In this document: one piece after another, positions 44,292 through 53,629 of the stretch
How positions within the stretch are numbered: the stretch's first letter is position 1
Layout of the letters: each line of letters starts with the position of its first letter
Origin: an uncultured Lachnospiraceae bacterium
Lineage (GTDB): Bacteria > Bacillota > Clostridia > Lachnospirales > Lachnospiraceae
Assembly (NCBI GenBank): GCA_947629385.1
Contig: CANRDO010000009.1
Coordinates: 1 to 64,000 of the forward strand
Length of the DNA stretch: 64,000 bases
Direction: 5' to 3'
Notes under the pieces: generated by a model
Told to the model about the DNA's origin: nothing
Seen by the model: the letters and a program-made list of their open reading frames with translations, nothing else
Database searches by the model: none
Translations under genes and position numbers: made by a program

Positions 44292-44536
44292 GCATAGCCC
44301 AGCAAAAGGGACTTGCTGTGTCAGGGCAGACACCCCGGGCCGCCGGTGCTTAGTGAGCGCAAGCGAGCTTATGCACCGCTGCATGCCCGATTAAGCGCGA
44401 GCGGGAGTCGGAAAGCAACGCGAAGCGTTCTCAAATGCTTTCCGACGATATGCCGCTGAACGAATGTGAGGGGGCGCTTCCGCACGGCCCTGACATTGCA
44501 AGCCCTTGCAGGGCGTCCGGGTTTTGTAAACTATAG
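44292..44536. mobile_element. MITE-like repeat element, long copy (B)
   Basis: The left end (GGGACTTGCTGTGTCAGGGC at 44308) and the right end (GGCCCTGACATTGCAAGCCC at 44486) form imperfect inverted repeats. Relative to the 6998-7155 copy it is inverted and has an additional central block of about 80 bp (44406-44485). That block holds a perfect 11-bp hairpin, GTCGGAAAGCA / TGCTTTCCGAC. It ends 6 bp from the mreB stop codon and has no coding capacity. Confidence 0.8.
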
Positions 44537-44542
44537 GCGAAT

Positions 44543-45541
44543 TTACTCCACAACCTTGCCATCTGAAGCCGTCAGCTCTACGAAGCGTCCGGTTCCGACC
44601 GCCACGACTGTCATCGGATCCTCCGCCGTCATCGTATTGATGCCGGTCCGCGCCTCGATCAATTCCTCCAGCCCGGAAAGCAGAGCTCCGCCACCCGTCA
44701 AAACGATTCCCCGGTCAACTACGTCGGCCGCAAGCTCCGGCGGTGTGCGCTCCAGCACGCTGTGCACCGCGTCGACGATCTGACTTGTCACTTCCTTGAG
44801 CGCATCCCGCGTATCCTCGGAGGTGACACGAATCGTTTTCGGCAACCCGGTCACAATATCACGGCCTTTGACCTCCATCACCTTCGGCTCCGGTTTCTCA
44901 AACGCAGTGCCGATTGTGATCTTGATTTCCTCAGCCGTCTGCTCGCCGATCATCAGGCCGTATTTCTTGCGAACATATTTCACAATCGCATCGTCAAAAT
45001 CATCGCCTGCCACCTTGAGCGAAGCGCTGACTACAATGCCATCCAGTGAGATCACTGCCACGTCGCAGGTACCGCCGCCGATATCGACGATCATGTTCCC
45101 GCAAGGACGCGAGATATCGATCCCTGCTCCGATTGCCGCCGCGATCGGCTCCTCGATAATATGCACCTCTCTGGCTCCCGCCTGATAGGTTGCGTCCTCC
45201 ACAGCCTTTTTCTCCACCTCAGTGACGCTGCTCGGCACACAGATGCTGACCCGCGGTTTGCGGAACGACATCCTGCCGATTGCCTTCTGAATAAAATACT
45301 TGAGCATCTGCTCCGTCACCGTGTAGTCCGAGATCACGCCCTTGCGCATCGGCCGAACGGCGACAATATTTCCCGGAGTCCTGCCAAGCATCAGCCGCGC
45401 CTCCTCGCCGATCGCCTTGATCTTATTCGTGTCCCTGTCGTACGCGACCACCGACGGCTCCTTCAGCACAACTCCCTTGCCCCTGACATATACTAAAATA
45501 CTGGCTGTACCCAGATCGATTCCAACATCCGTACCCGGCAT
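44543..45541 (-). CDS. mreB: Rod-shape actin homologue MreB/Mbl
   Basis: This bacterial actin organises lateral wall synthesis at the membrane. The 332-residue protein shows the phosphate-1 loop DVGIDLGTASILVYV, the IIEEPIAAAIGAG region, phosphate-2 IVDIGGGTCDVAVIS and the adenosine motif GIVLTGGGALLSGL. mreC, mreD and other shape genes are not adjacent, so it may be an Mbl-type paralogue rather than the MreB of the mreBCD operon. The 3' end is flanked by repeat DNA. An inverted repeat overlaps its predicted transcription start. Confidence 0.94.
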   Translation of the reverse strand: MPGTDVGIDLGTASILVYVRGKGVVLKEPSVVAYDRDTNKIKAIGEEARLMLGRTPGNIVAVRPMRKGVISDYTVTEQMLKYFIQKAIGRMSFRKPRVSICVPSSVTEVEKKAVEDATYQAGAREVHIIEEPIAAAIGAGIDISRPCGNMIVDIGGGTCDVAVISLDGIVVSASLKVAGDDFDDAIVKYVRKKYGLMIGEQTAEEIKITIGTAFEKPEPKVMEVKGRDIVTGLPKTIRVTSEDTRDALKEVTSQIVDAVHSVLERTPPELAADVVDRGIVLTGGGALLSGLEELIEARTGINTMTAEDPMTVVAVGTGRFVELTASDGKVVE

Positions 45542-45624
45542 CGTCTCCTGCCCCTTTCGATTTCTTTGATTTATTCAGACTACAACCGGACCTGTTTCCA
45601 GATATCCGCTTTTGTCATGCTTTC

Positions 45625-45654
45625 ATTACAGAACTCGCGGGCGAATTCTGTAAT
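45625..45654. promoter_or_regulatory. Inverted repeat at the mreB transcription start
   Basis: Fourteen-base arms ATTACAGAATTCGC / GCGAGTTCTGTAAT on the minus strand, perfect except one T-G pair, separated by two bases. It begins 4 bp downstream of the -10 hexamer, so it covers the probable transcription start. It could be an operator or form a 5'-end hairpin in the mRNA. Confidence 0.6.
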
Positions 45655-45658
45655 ATGT

Positions 45659-45687
45659 AGTATAATACAAAATCCCAGAAATGGAAA
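45659..45687 (-). promoter_or_regulatory. Promoter of mreB
   Basis: Minus strand: -10 TATACT (45659-45664), 17-bp spacer, weak -35 TTTCCA (45682-45687, 4 of 6). It implies a leader of about 110 bases. Confidence 0.5.
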
Positions 45688-45886
45688 TTCTTTTTTCCTC
45701 CGCAAGGATTTCTTAATTAATTTTCCTCTTTTTTTATAAAGTGAACATAATTTGAACACATTTATTATCTAAACTGTATTTGTATCAACGAGGAGTTGAT
45801 ATATTTCATAACTCACACTTGGCAGCACCCACACGCTGCCAAGTACTCCCTCAAACATTTTCAACCCAAATTTTTCTCTTTCCTGG

Positions 45887-45912
45887 AAAAGTCTGACTTC
45901 GGTCAGACTTTT
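45887..45912 (-). terminator. Terminator after uvrA
   Basis: Arms AAAAGTCTGAC / GTCAGACTTTT around a TTCG (CGAA on the minus strand) tetraloop, 11 bp past the uvrA stop codon; T residues follow the stem on both strands. Confidence 0.88.
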
Positions 45913-45923
45913 TCCTTTGTTTT

Positions 45924-48776
45924 CTATTTCAAATATTTTTTTACGTACTGGCCCGTGTAGGACTTCGGGTTCTTCGCGACCTCCTCTGGCGTCCCCTCTG
46001 CGATCACGGTGCCGCCGCGGTCTCCGCCCTCCGGCCCCATGTCGATGATATAGTCTGCCGTCTTGATCACGTCAAGATTATGCTCGATCACGATCACGGT
46101 GTTGCCGCCCTCGGCCAGCCTCCGCAGAATATCAACCAGCTTGTGCACGTCTGCGAAATGCAGGCCGGTCGTCGGCTCGTCAAGAATGTAGATCGTCCGC
46201 CCGGTGCTGCGCCTGCTCAGCTCGGTCGCTAGCTTGATCCGCTGCGCCTCGCCGCCCGATAGCGTCGTCGACGGCTGTCCGAGCTTAATATAAGAAAGTC
46301 CGACATCGTTGAGCGTCTCGATCTTCCGATAAATTGACGGAATGTGCTCGAAAAATTTCAGCGCTTCCTCAACCGTCATGTCGAGCACATCGTAGATGCT
46401 CTTCCCCTTGTATTTTACATCCAGCGTCTCGCGATTATAGCGTTTGCCGTGGCAGACCTCGCAGGGTACATAGACGTCCGGCAGGAAATGCATCTCAATC
46501 TTCAGAATGCCGTCGCCGGAACAGGCCTCGCAGCGTCCGCCTTTTACGTTGAAGCTAAAGCGGCCCTTCTTGTACCCGCGCGCCTTCGCGTCCGCTGTGG
46601 CCGCAAAGAGATCACGGATCTGGTCGAACACGCCAGTATAGGTAGCAGGGTTCGAGCGTGGCGTCCGTCCGATCGGCGACTGATCGATATTGATGACTTT
46701 ATCGAGCTGTTTCTCCCCGATGATATCGCTGTGCTTCCCCGGAATCGTCCGCGCGCGGTTCAGGTCGCGCGCCAGCCTCTTGTAGATGATCTCATTCACG
46801 AGAGAACTCTTGCCGGAGCCAGACACGCCGGTCACGCAGGTCATAACGCCCAGCGGAAACTTCACATTGATCTTCTTGAGGTTGTTCTCCTGCGCGCCTC
46901 GCACCTCCAGCCAACCGCTCGGCTTCCTGCGCTCCTTCGGAACTGGAATCGAGAGCCGCTTGCCGAGGTAGGCACCCGTAATCGACTCCTTGCAGGCAAT
47001 GATATCCTGCGCCGTGCCCGTCGCGATCACCTCGCCGCCGTGCTCTCCGGCGCCCGGTCCGATGTCCACAATATAGTCCGCCGCGTACATGGTATCCTCA
47101 TCGTGCTCTACTACGATGAGAGTATTTCCCAAATCTCTCAGATTATTCAAGGTGGCGAGCAGCTTGTCGTTGTCCCGCTGGTGCAATCCGATGCTCGGCT
47201 CGTCAAGAATGTAGGCAACCCCGACAAGTCCGGAACCGATCTGCGTCGCGAGACGGATGCGCTGTGCCTCCCCGCCCGAAAGCGTTCCGGTCGCGCGCGC
47301 CAAACTCAGATAATCCAGGCCGACGTCCACGAGGAAACGGATGCGGGCACGGATCTCCTTCAGGATCTGATGCCCGATCAGCTCCTGCTGCTTCGTCAGC
47401 TCCATGTGCTCCAGAAAGACTTGCAGATCGCCGACCGACATCGACGTGATCTCGTGAATATTCTTGTCGTTCACCGTCACCGCAAGCGCGGAGGCCTTCA
47501 GCCTCTGCCCGCCGCAGGTCTTGCACGGCGTAATCTGCATAAAGCTCTCGTACTCCTGCTTCATGATCTCGGACGCGGTCTCGCGGTATCTGCGCTCCAC
47601 ATTCTTAATCAGACCCTCAAACGCCACATCGTAGACGCCGACGCCGCGCTGCCCGCGATAGTGCACCTTGACCTCGCGGCCGTTCGTCCCGTGCACCAGC
47701 ATATCCTGAATGTCCTGCGGAAGCTGTTCGAACGGCGTCCCCAGGTCGAACTCATATTCCTTCGCAAGCGCATCCAGCACGGCTCTCGTGAAACTTCCCT
47801 TGTCCGTGCAGGACTGCCAGCCCGTCACGACGATCGCGCCGTCGAGGATGCTTAGAGATCTGTCCGGGATCATCAGATCAATATCAAACTCCATCTTGTA
47901 GCCCAGACCGAAGCAATCCGGGCAGGCGCCGAACGGATTGTTGAAGGAGAAGCTTCTCGGCTCGATCTCGTCGATGCTGACGCCGCAGTCCGGGCAGGAA
48001 AAGCTCTGGCTGAAGCTCAAGGTCTCCCCGTCCTGGATATCGACAAGCGCCAGCCCGTCCGCGAGCTGCATCACGTTCTCCAGCGAATCGGTCAGACGCT
48101 TCTCTATCCCCGGCTTGACGACGAGACGATCCACGACGATCTCAATGTTGTGCTTGATATTTTTCTCGAGCTTGATCTCCTCGGAGAGCTCGTACATATT
48201 GCCGTCGATCCGCACGCGCACATAGCCGCTGCGTCTCGCCTGCTCAAGCAGCTTCACATGCTCACCCTTACGCCCGCGCACCACCGGCGCGAGAATCTGG
48301 ATCCGCGTGCGCTCCGGCAGCGCCATGATCTGGTCTACCATCTGGTCGATACTCTGCCGCTTGATCTCGCGGCCGCACTTCGGGCAATGCGGGATGCCGA
48401 TGCGCGCGTAAAGCAGGCGGAAATAATCATAAATCTCCGTCACCGTGCCAACCGTCGAACGCGGATTGCGGTTCGTGGACTTCTGATCGATCGATATCGC
48501 GGGCGGCAGCCCTTCGATGCTCTCCACATCCGGCTTCTCCATCTGCCCGAGGAACTGCCTCGCGTAGGAGGACAGCGATTCCATGTAACGGCGCTGCCCC
48601 TCCGCGTAGATCGTGTCAAACGCGAGCGACGACTTGCCCGAGCCGGAAAGCCCCGTCAGCACCACGAATTTGTTCCTCGGAATGTCCAGACTGATGTTCT
48701 TGAGATTGTGTTCGTTCGCTCCGCGGATGCGGATATACTGTTTTTTGTCAACGTAAGTGTCCATATTGCTTCCCAT
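45924..48776 (-). CDS. uvrA: Excinuclease ABC subunit A
   Basis: UvrA is the damage-recognising dimer that loads UvrB in nucleotide excision repair. The protein (about 950 residues) has two ABC-type ATPase domains ([15 protein letters not shown] near the N terminus, [16 protein letters not shown] in the second half), [12 protein letters not shown] signatures in both, and zinc fingers (CPKCG, CPDCG, and CEACSGDG...CEVCHGKR). The frame stays open upstream to 48896 through a Lys/Asn tandem repeat. ATG 48776 or 48764 is preferred because the [13 protein letters not shown] family start follows directly. uvrB lies 112 bp upstream. Confidence 0.96.
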   Translation of the reverse strand: MGSNMDTYVDKKQYIRIRGANEHNLKNISLDIPRNKFVVLTGLSGSGKSSLAFDTIYAEGQRRYMESLSSYARQFLGQMEKPDVESIEGLPPAISIDQKSTNRNPRSTVGTVTEIYDYFRLLYARIGIPHCPKCGREIKRQSIDQMVDQIMALPERTRIQILAPVVRGRKGEHVKLLEQARRSGYVRVRIDGNMYELSEEIKLEKNIKHNIEIVVDRLVVKPGIEKRLTDSLENVMQLADGLALVDIQDGETLSFSQSFSCPDCGVSIDEIEPRSFSFNNPFGACPDCFGLGYKMEFDIDLMIPDRSLSILDGAIVVTGWQSCTDKGSFTRAVLDALAKEYEFDLGTPFEQLPQDIQDMLVHGTNGREVKVHYRGQRGVGVYDVAFEGLIKNVERRYRETASEIMKQEYESFMQITPCKTCGGQRLKASALAVTVNDKNIHEITSMSVGDLQVFLEHMELTKQQELIGHQILKEIRARIRFLVDVGLDYLSLARATGTLSGGEAQRIRLATQIGSGLVGVAYILDEPSIGLHQRDNDKLLATLNNLRDLGNTLIVVEHDEDTMYAADYIVDIGPGAGEHGGEVIATGTAQDIIACKESITGAYLGKRLSIPVPKERRKPSGWLEVRGAQENNLKKINVKFPLGVMTCVTGVSGSGKSSLVNEIIYKRLARDLNRARTIPGKHSDIIGEKQLDKVINIDQSPIGRTPRSNPATYTGVFDQIRDLFAATADAKARGYKKGRFSFNVKGGRCEACSGDGILKIEMHFLPDVYVPCEVCHGKRYNRETLDVKYKGKSIYDVLDMTVEEALKFFEHIPSIYRKIETLNDVGLSYIKLGQPSTTLSGGEAQRIKLATELSRRSTGRTIYILDEPTTGLHFADVHKLVDILRRLAEGGNTVIVIEHNLDVIKTADYIIDMGPEGGDRGGTVIAEGTPEEVAKNPKSYTGQYVKKYLK

Positions 48777-48791
48777 TCTTTCGTCTATCTT

Positions 48792-48854
48792 GTTATTCCT
48801 GTTATTCTTGTTATTCTTGTTATCCTTATTATTCTTATTATTCTTGTTAACCTT
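48792..48854. repeat. 9-bp tandem repeat between uvrB and uvrA
   Basis: Seven consecutive 9-bp units, consensus GTTATTCTT on the plus strand (AAGAATAAC on the minus strand), with variants in the outer and fourth units. Because the period is a multiple of three, the uvrA frame remains open through it and would read Asn-Lys-Asn units. Confidence 0.9.
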
Positions 48855-48888
48855 TTTTATCTTTTCCTTTTTAGCACTTTTCAGATTC

Positions 48889-50874
48889 CTAATCAAGTTC
48901 CTGCATATGCTTCTTCAGCTCGATCATGCGGTCACGCAGCTCGGCCGCCGCCTCGAAATTCAGCTCGGCCGCCGCCTTCTTCATCTGCTTCTGCACGTCG
49001 GCGATCAGCTTCTCCAGCTCCTCGCGGCTCATCGACTCCGGATCCTTCTCCATCTGCAGCTCTTCCTTCGCGATCGACTTCGAGATGCTGATGAGGTCGC
49101 GCACCGCCTTTTTGATCGTCTGCGGCGTGATGCCGTGCTCCTTGTTGTACCGCTCCTGCATCTCCCTGCGGCGCTGCGTCTCGTCCAGCGCGATCTGCAT
49201 CGACTCCGTGACCACATCCGCGTACATGATGACATGACCCTGCGCGTTTCGGGCCGCACGCCCGATCGTCTGAATCAGCGAGACCGACGAGCGCAGGAAG
49301 CCCTCTTTATCCGCATCGAGGATCGCCACCAGCGAAATCTCCGGGATATCCAGACCCTCACGCAGAAGGTTGATGCCAACCAGAACATCGAATACGTCCA
49401 GCCGCATGTCGCGTATGATCTCCGTGCGTTCCAGCGCATCGATGTCCGAGTGCAGATAGCGCACGCGGATGCCAACCTCCTTCATATAATCCGTCAGGTC
49501 CTCCGCCATGCGCTTTGTCAGCGTCGTCACTAGCACTTTGTTTCCCTCGGCGGTCTCCTTGTTGATCTCCCCGATCAGATCGTCGATCTGCCCTTCGACC
49601 GGGCGCACCTCGACGTACGGATCCAGCAGCCCGGTCGGCCGGATGATCTGCTCCGCCCGCAGCAGCTCGTGCTCCTCCTCATACTCGCCCGGCGTCGCCG
49701 AGACAAACATCACCTGGTCAATCTTACTCTCAAACTCCTCGAAATTCAACGGTCGGTTGTCCTTCGCGGAGGGCAAACGGAAACCATAGTCCACCAGCGT
49801 CGTCTTGCGCGACTGGTCGCCCGCGAACATCCCGCGCACCTGTGGGATCGTCTTGTGCGATTCGTCGATGATCAGCAGGAAATCGTCTCCGAAATAGTCG
49901 ATCAGCGTGTGCGGCGTCGCCCCGGCCGGAAGCCCCGCCAGATGCCGCGAATAATTTTCGATGCCTGAGCAGAAGCCGGTCTCCCGCAGCATCTCGATAT
50001 CATAGTTTGTCCGCTCCGCGATCCGCTGCGCCTCCAGCAGCTTGTCCTCGCTTTTGAAATACGCGACGCGCTCTGCAAGCTCCTCCTCGATCGCCTTCGC
50101 CGCTGCCAGAATCTTCTCCATCGGCACGACATAATGCGACGCCGGAAACACCGCGATGAACTCCAGTCCCCTGCGGATCTCCCCGGTCAGCACATCGATC
50201 TCCGTGATACGGTCGATCTCGTCCCCGAAAAACTCCACCCGGTACGCGTAGTCGTCCGCGTCCGCCGGAAAGATCTCCAGCACGTCCCCGTGTACCCGGA
50301 ATGTACCGCGGTGGAAATCCATCTCGTTCCGGTCATACTGAATGTCGATCAGCTTCCGCAGCACCTCATCCCGGTCCTTCTCCTGCCCCTGCCGCAGATA
50401 CAACACAAGATCCTTGTAGTCCTCCGGGCTGCCGATGCCGTAGATGCAGGACACGCTTGACACAATGATGACGTCCCTGCGCTCCACGAGCGACGCCGTC
50501 GCCGAAAGCCGCAGCTTGTCGATCTCATCGTTGATCGAGGAATCCTTCGCGATATACGTATCCGAGGACGGCACATACGCCTCCGGCTGATAGTAGTCAT
50601 AATAGGATACAAAATACTCCACTGCGTTCTCCGGGAAGAACTCCTTAAACTCCCCGTACAGCTGCGCCGCGAGCGTCTTATTGTGCGCAAGTACCAAAGT
50701 CGGCTTATTGAGCGCCTGGATCACGTTCGCCATCGTGAACGTCTTGCCGGAGCCCGTCACGCCCAGCAAAGTCTGGCACTGATTGCCTTCTTTGAAGCCC
50801 TTGACCAGCTTTTCAATGGCCTGCGGCTGGTCGCCGGTGGGCCGGTATTCGCTGTGTAGTCTGAATTGATTCAT
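48889..50874 (-). CDS. uvrB: Excinuclease ABC subunit B
   Basis: UvrB verifies damage and recruits UvrC. The 661-residue helicase-like protein has Walker [14 protein letters not shown], the beta-hairpin region [18 protein letters not shown], motif [16 protein letters not shown], and a C-terminal UVR domain ([20 protein letters not shown]) that binds UvrC. It starts the uvrB-uvrA operon; a LexA-type box lies about 80 bp upstream of its ATG. Confidence 0.98.
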   Translation of the reverse strand: MNQFRLHSEYRPTGDQPQAIEKLVKGFKEGNQCQTLLGVTGSGKTFTMANVIQALNKPTLVLAHNKTLAAQLYGEFKEFFPENAVEYFVSYYDYYQPEAYVPSSDTYIAKDSSINDEIDKLRLSATASLVERRDVIIVSSVSCIYGIGSPEDYKDLVLYLRQGQEKDRDEVLRKLIDIQYDRNEMDFHRGTFRVHGDVLEIFPADADDYAYRVEFFGDEIDRITEIDVLTGEIRRGLEFIAVFPASHYVVPMEKILAAAKAIEEELAERVAYFKSEDKLLEAQRIAERTNYDIEMLRETGFCSGIENYSRHLAGLPAGATPHTLIDYFGDDFLLIIDESHKTIPQVRGMFAGDQSRKTTLVDYGFRLPSAKDNRPLNFEEFESKIDQVMFVSATPGEYEEEHELLRAEQIIRPTGLLDPYVEVRPVEGQIDDLIGEINKETAEGNKVLVTTLTKRMAEDLTDYMKEVGIRVRYLHSDIDALERTEIIRDMRLDVFDVLVGINLLREGLDIPEISLVAILDADKEGFLRSSVSLIQTIGRAARNAQGHVIMYADVVTESMQIALDETQRRREMQERYNKEHGITPQTIKKAVRDLISISKSIAKEELQMEKDPESMSREELEKLIADVQKQMKKAAAELNFEAAAELRDRMIELKKHMQELD

Positions 50875-50938
50875 AAATCATCCCTCATAATAGTTGATAT
50901 TACCCAACTTTAGAGAGTATAACATAAAAAAATAAAAA

Positions 50939-50967
50939 AGTATAGGCCTTTCCAGAACATTTGTTCT
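50939..50967 (-). promoter_or_regulatory. LexA-type SOS box and promoter of uvrB-uvrA
   Basis: AGAACATTTGTTCT (50954-50967) contains GAAC-4-GTTC, the core of the LexA operator of Gram-positive bacteria. On the minus strand a -10 TATACT (50939-50944) lies 17 bp from an AGAACA hexamer inside the box, so the box overlaps the -35 region. A second TATACT is at 50916-50921. Confidence 0.75.
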
Positions 50968-50972
50968 TTTAC

Positions 50973-51012
50973 AAAAAGCAGACCCGGTCTGTAAAATACA
51001 AACGGGGTCTGC
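50973..51012 (-). terminator. Terminator after hflC
   Basis: Perfect 8-bp arms GCAGACCC / GGGTCTGC with a 19-base loop that can extend the stem, followed by TTTTT on the minus strand. It separates upp-hflK-hflC from the uvrBA promoter. Confidence 0.85.
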
Positions 51013-51055
51013 GCAAAATCCATACAAAATCGCCTTCTGCATTCAATGATTTCTC

Positions 51056-51943
51056 TCACTCCGCATATCCATTGAAGATCTGCGCGATCGGGGAATCCGG
51101 AGAGAGCACGATCGTCTTGTCGTCTCCGGTCATGGATTCCCGCAGCGCGTCAAGGCTGCGCACGAAGGAATAGAATTCGGTCTTGTCCTCGGTGTCATAC
51201 GCCTCGGAGAGAATGCGCATGTACTCCGCCTCACCCTCTGCAATGAGGATCTCCGCCTGCTTTTTCGCCTCTGAGATGCTGATCGCGACCTCCTTGTCCG
51301 TCGTGTTCCGGATCACCTGCGCCTCGGAATTTCCCTCGGCCGTGTAGGTCGCCGCGATGTTGTCACGCTCGGAGATCATGCGCTCGTAGACGGCTTCCTT
51401 GTTGTCGTCCGGCAGGTCGAGCTGCTTTGTCTCGAACATCATCAATTCGATGCCGTACTGGTCCATGTTGTCGTCGATCCGGCTCATCACCAGCTCCGAC
51501 AGCTCGCCGTCGCGGCTCGTGATGACCTCGTCCTGGTTCATGCTGCTGATCGCGTTCTTCAGGGCATTGTACACTGCCGTGTTGATACGGCCCTCCGCAT
51601 TGATGACGGAGCCGTTCAATGTCTGCGCGAACTTCATCGGATCTGAGATGCGCCAGAGCACGTAGCTGTCCGTGATCATCGTCTTCTTGTCCCTCGTGAT
51701 GACCTCAGACGGGACAAGGTCGTACAACAGCGTCTCCTTCGGAAACGTATCCGTCGTCTGGATGAACGGAAGGCGGAAGCTTAAGCCCGGCTCGTCGAGC
51801 ACCTTGCTGATACGTCCGAACTGGCGGATCAGGCGGTATTCGTTCTCCGCCGTCACCACGAAGGAGGAACACAGGATGGCGAGCAGGACCAGCACTACAG
51901 CGATCATTACAAGCTGTTTCTTCTTTATCTGCTTCTTTTTCAT
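51056..51943 (-). CDS. hflC: HflC-like SPFH membrane protein
   Basis: HflC pairs with HflK in a membrane SPFH complex that modulates the FtsH protease. The 295-residue protein starts MKKKQIKKKQLVMIAV, a single N-terminal membrane anchor, followed by the band-7 domain (VVTAENEYRLIRQFGRI...) and a long Glu/Ala-rich coiled coil (ISEAKKQAEILIAEGEAEY). Start ATG 51943 has GGAGGGG 8-10 bases upstream; a longer frame overlaps hflK. It lies 13 bp after hflK. Confidence 0.93.
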   Translation of the reverse strand: MKKKQIKKKQLVMIAVVLVLLAILCSSFVVTAENEYRLIRQFGRISKVLDEPGLSFRLPFIQTTDTFPKETLLYDLVPSEVITRDKKTMITDSYVLWRISDPMKFAQTLNGSVINAEGRINTAVYNALKNAISSMNQDEVITSRDGELSELVMSRIDDNMDQYGIELMMFETKQLDLPDDNKEAVYERMISERDNIAATYTAEGNSEAQVIRNTTDKEVAISISEAKKQAEILIAEGEAEYMRILSEAYDTEDKTEFYSFVRSLDALRESMTGDDKTIVLSPDSPIAQIFNGYAE

Positions 51944-51956
51944 CTGTCTCCCCTCC

Positions 51957-52931
51957 TCACTGTACGCCCGCAGCGCCCTGCTGCGTCGGCTTTTCCGTCT
52001 GAATCTCTGCGAACGGCTCCAGCGGCAATACCTTCTGAACGCCGTCTCCATCATCAATAATCACCTTCAGATCTGGAAGCACATCCTCCATCGCCTCGTA
52101 AAACATGCGCTGCTTCGTGACGACCGGATTCTTCTCATATTCCTCGTACATCGCCTTGAAGCGGGCCACCTGTGCCTCGGCCTCGTTGATGCGCGTCTGC
52201 TTCTGCGCCTCCGCGTCCTTCACGATCTCGTCCGCCTCTGCCTCCGCCTTCGGCAGCTGCTCGTTGCGATATTTGTTTGCATTGTTCAAAGCAGTCTCTT
52301 TGCCCTGCTTCGCCGTCTCCACCGCCTTGAACGCCTGCATGATCTCCTCGGTCGGCGGCTCGGAATCCTGGATCGAAATGTTGACAAGCGTCAGCCCGAT
52401 GTCCTGCTCCTCCAGCTTCGCGAGGATCATCTCCTTGATCTGCGCCTGAATCTCCGACTTCCCTGTCGTCAGAACACTGTCCACGTCGAAGCTGCCGATC
52501 ACCGTGCGGATGCTGCCCTGCGCGATGTTCTTCAGGATCTCCTCGGGAACGGCCGACGCGTAGAGATATTTCACCGGATCAGAGATCCGGTACTCCACGA
52601 AGAAATCCACGTTGATAAAATTGTAATCCGACGTGATCATGACCGCCTCGGATTCCTCAGTCGCGTTCGTCGCAAGGTCGTAGCCGATCGGGAAGCCCTG
52701 GATCGTCGTGTTTACCTTATGCACCTGCTGGATCAATGGGAGTTTGAAATGCAGGCCTTTCTCGGACACGGTCTTCGCCTTCCCGAGCGTCACGACGACT
52801 GCCTCTTCCTGCTCCTCAATCTGATACCACATTCCGCGCCCCAGCCCGAACAGCACGAGCAGTACCAAAACTACCGCCGCGATAATGCCGGAGCGTTTCG
52901 CCAGTTTCTTTTTGTCAATCCTGTCTTCCAA
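51957..52931 (-). CDS. hflK: HflK-like SPFH membrane protein
   Basis: Partner of HflC. The 324-residue protein has a basic N-terminal stretch, one membrane segment (SGIIAAVVLVLLVLFGLG), the band-7 domain (QIEEQEEAVVVTLGKAKTVSEKGLHF) and a coiled-coil stem rich in Ala/Glu. The frame extends into upp, but a TTG at 52931 with GGAGGG 7 bases ahead is the likely start, 17 bp after the upp stop. The C-terminal tail is short and Gln/Gly-rich. Confidence 0.92.
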   Translation of the reverse strand: MEDRIDKKKLAKRSGIIAAVVLVLLVLFGLGRGMWYQIEEQEEAVVVTLGKAKTVSEKGLHFKLPLIQQVHKVNTTIQGFPIGYDLATNATEESEAVMITSDYNFINVDFFVEYRISDPVKYLYASAVPEEILKNIAQGSIRTVIGSFDVDSVLTTGKSEIQAQIKEMILAKLEEQDIGLTLVNISIQDSEPPTEEIMQAFKAVETAKQGKETALNNANKYRNEQLPKAEAEADEIVKDAEAQKQTRINEAEAQVARFKAMYEEYEKNPVVTKQRMFYEAMEDVLPDLKVIIDDGDGVQKVLPLEPFAEIQTEKPTQQGAAGVQ

Positions 52932-52948
52932 TCCGGATCCCTCCTTCG

Positions 52949-53578
52949 CTATTTCGTACCGAAAATGCGGTCTCCCGCGTCGCCGAGCCCCGGAACGATA
53001 TAACCGTGGTCGTTCAGGCACTCATCCTTCGCACCGATGTACAGATCGACGTCCGGATGTTTCTCCTGCATAGCGGCGATTCCCTCCGGCGCGGCTATGA
53101 TACACATGAAATGAATCTTCTTGATTCCTTTATCCTTCAGCATCTGGATCGCGGCCACGGCGGAGCCTCCTGTCGCCAGCATGGGATCCACCACAAAGAC
53201 CTCCCGCTCTCCGCAGTCGCCCGGCAGCTTACAGTAATACTCGACCGGCTTCAGCGTCTGAGGATCGCGATAGAGTCCGATGTGCCCCACCTTCGCGGAC
53301 GGGATCATCGCCAGCATGCCGTCCACCATGCCGATCCCGGCCCGGAGGATCGGGATCACCGCAAGCTTCTTTCCCTGCAGCTCCTTCGCCATCGTCTTAC
53401 AGATGGGCGTCTCAATCTCCACATCCTGCAGCTTCAGATCTCTGGTCGCCTCATAACACATGAGCATCGCGATCTCGCTGATGATCTGGCGGAAGTCCCG
53501 GGAACCGGTCTCTTTTCTCCGGATGATCCCGATCTTGTGCCGGATCAGCGGGTGATCCATAACGGTAATTTTTGACAT
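52949..53578 (-). CDS. upp: Uracil phosphoribosyltransferase
   Basis: Upp salvages uracil to UMP. The 209-residue protein shows [16 protein letters not shown] at the N terminus, the [19 protein letters not shown]-binding region and the C-terminal [13 protein letters not shown]. It is followed closely by hflK and hflC, an association that probably reflects shared transcription, not function. Confidence 0.97.
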   Translation of the reverse strand: MSKITVMDHPLIRHKIGIIRRKETGSRDFRQIISEIAMLMCYEATRDLKLQDVEIETPICKTMAKELQGKKLAVIPILRAGIGMVDGMLAMIPSAKVGHIGLYRDPQTLKPVEYYCKLPGDCGEREVFVVDPMLATGGSAVAAIQMLKDKGIKKIHFMCIIAAPEGIAAMQEKHPDVDLYIGAKDECLNDHGYIVPGLGDAGDRIFGTK

Positions 53579-53629
53579 GTCATAGTCCTCCTTTTCATGA
53601 GTGTAATTCGCTGCGCAGCTCCCTGATAA

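Larger units (their letters stand above)
45542..45923. other. Non-coding region between mreB and uvrA
   Basis: This 382-bp AT-rich gap holds the mreB promoter and an inverted repeat (45625-45687), a stand-alone hairpin with perfect 10-bp arms ACTTGGCAGC / GCTGCCAAGT (45817-45844) without a T-run, and the uvrA terminator (45887-45912). I see no open frame of plausible gene quality in it. Confidence 0.6.

Noticed and set aside
52932-53021. Upstream extension of hflK into upp
   Set aside because: A TTG with GGAGGG at ideal spacing starts the membrane-anchored protein 17 bp after the upp stop; the extension is Arg-rich and overlaps upp codons.
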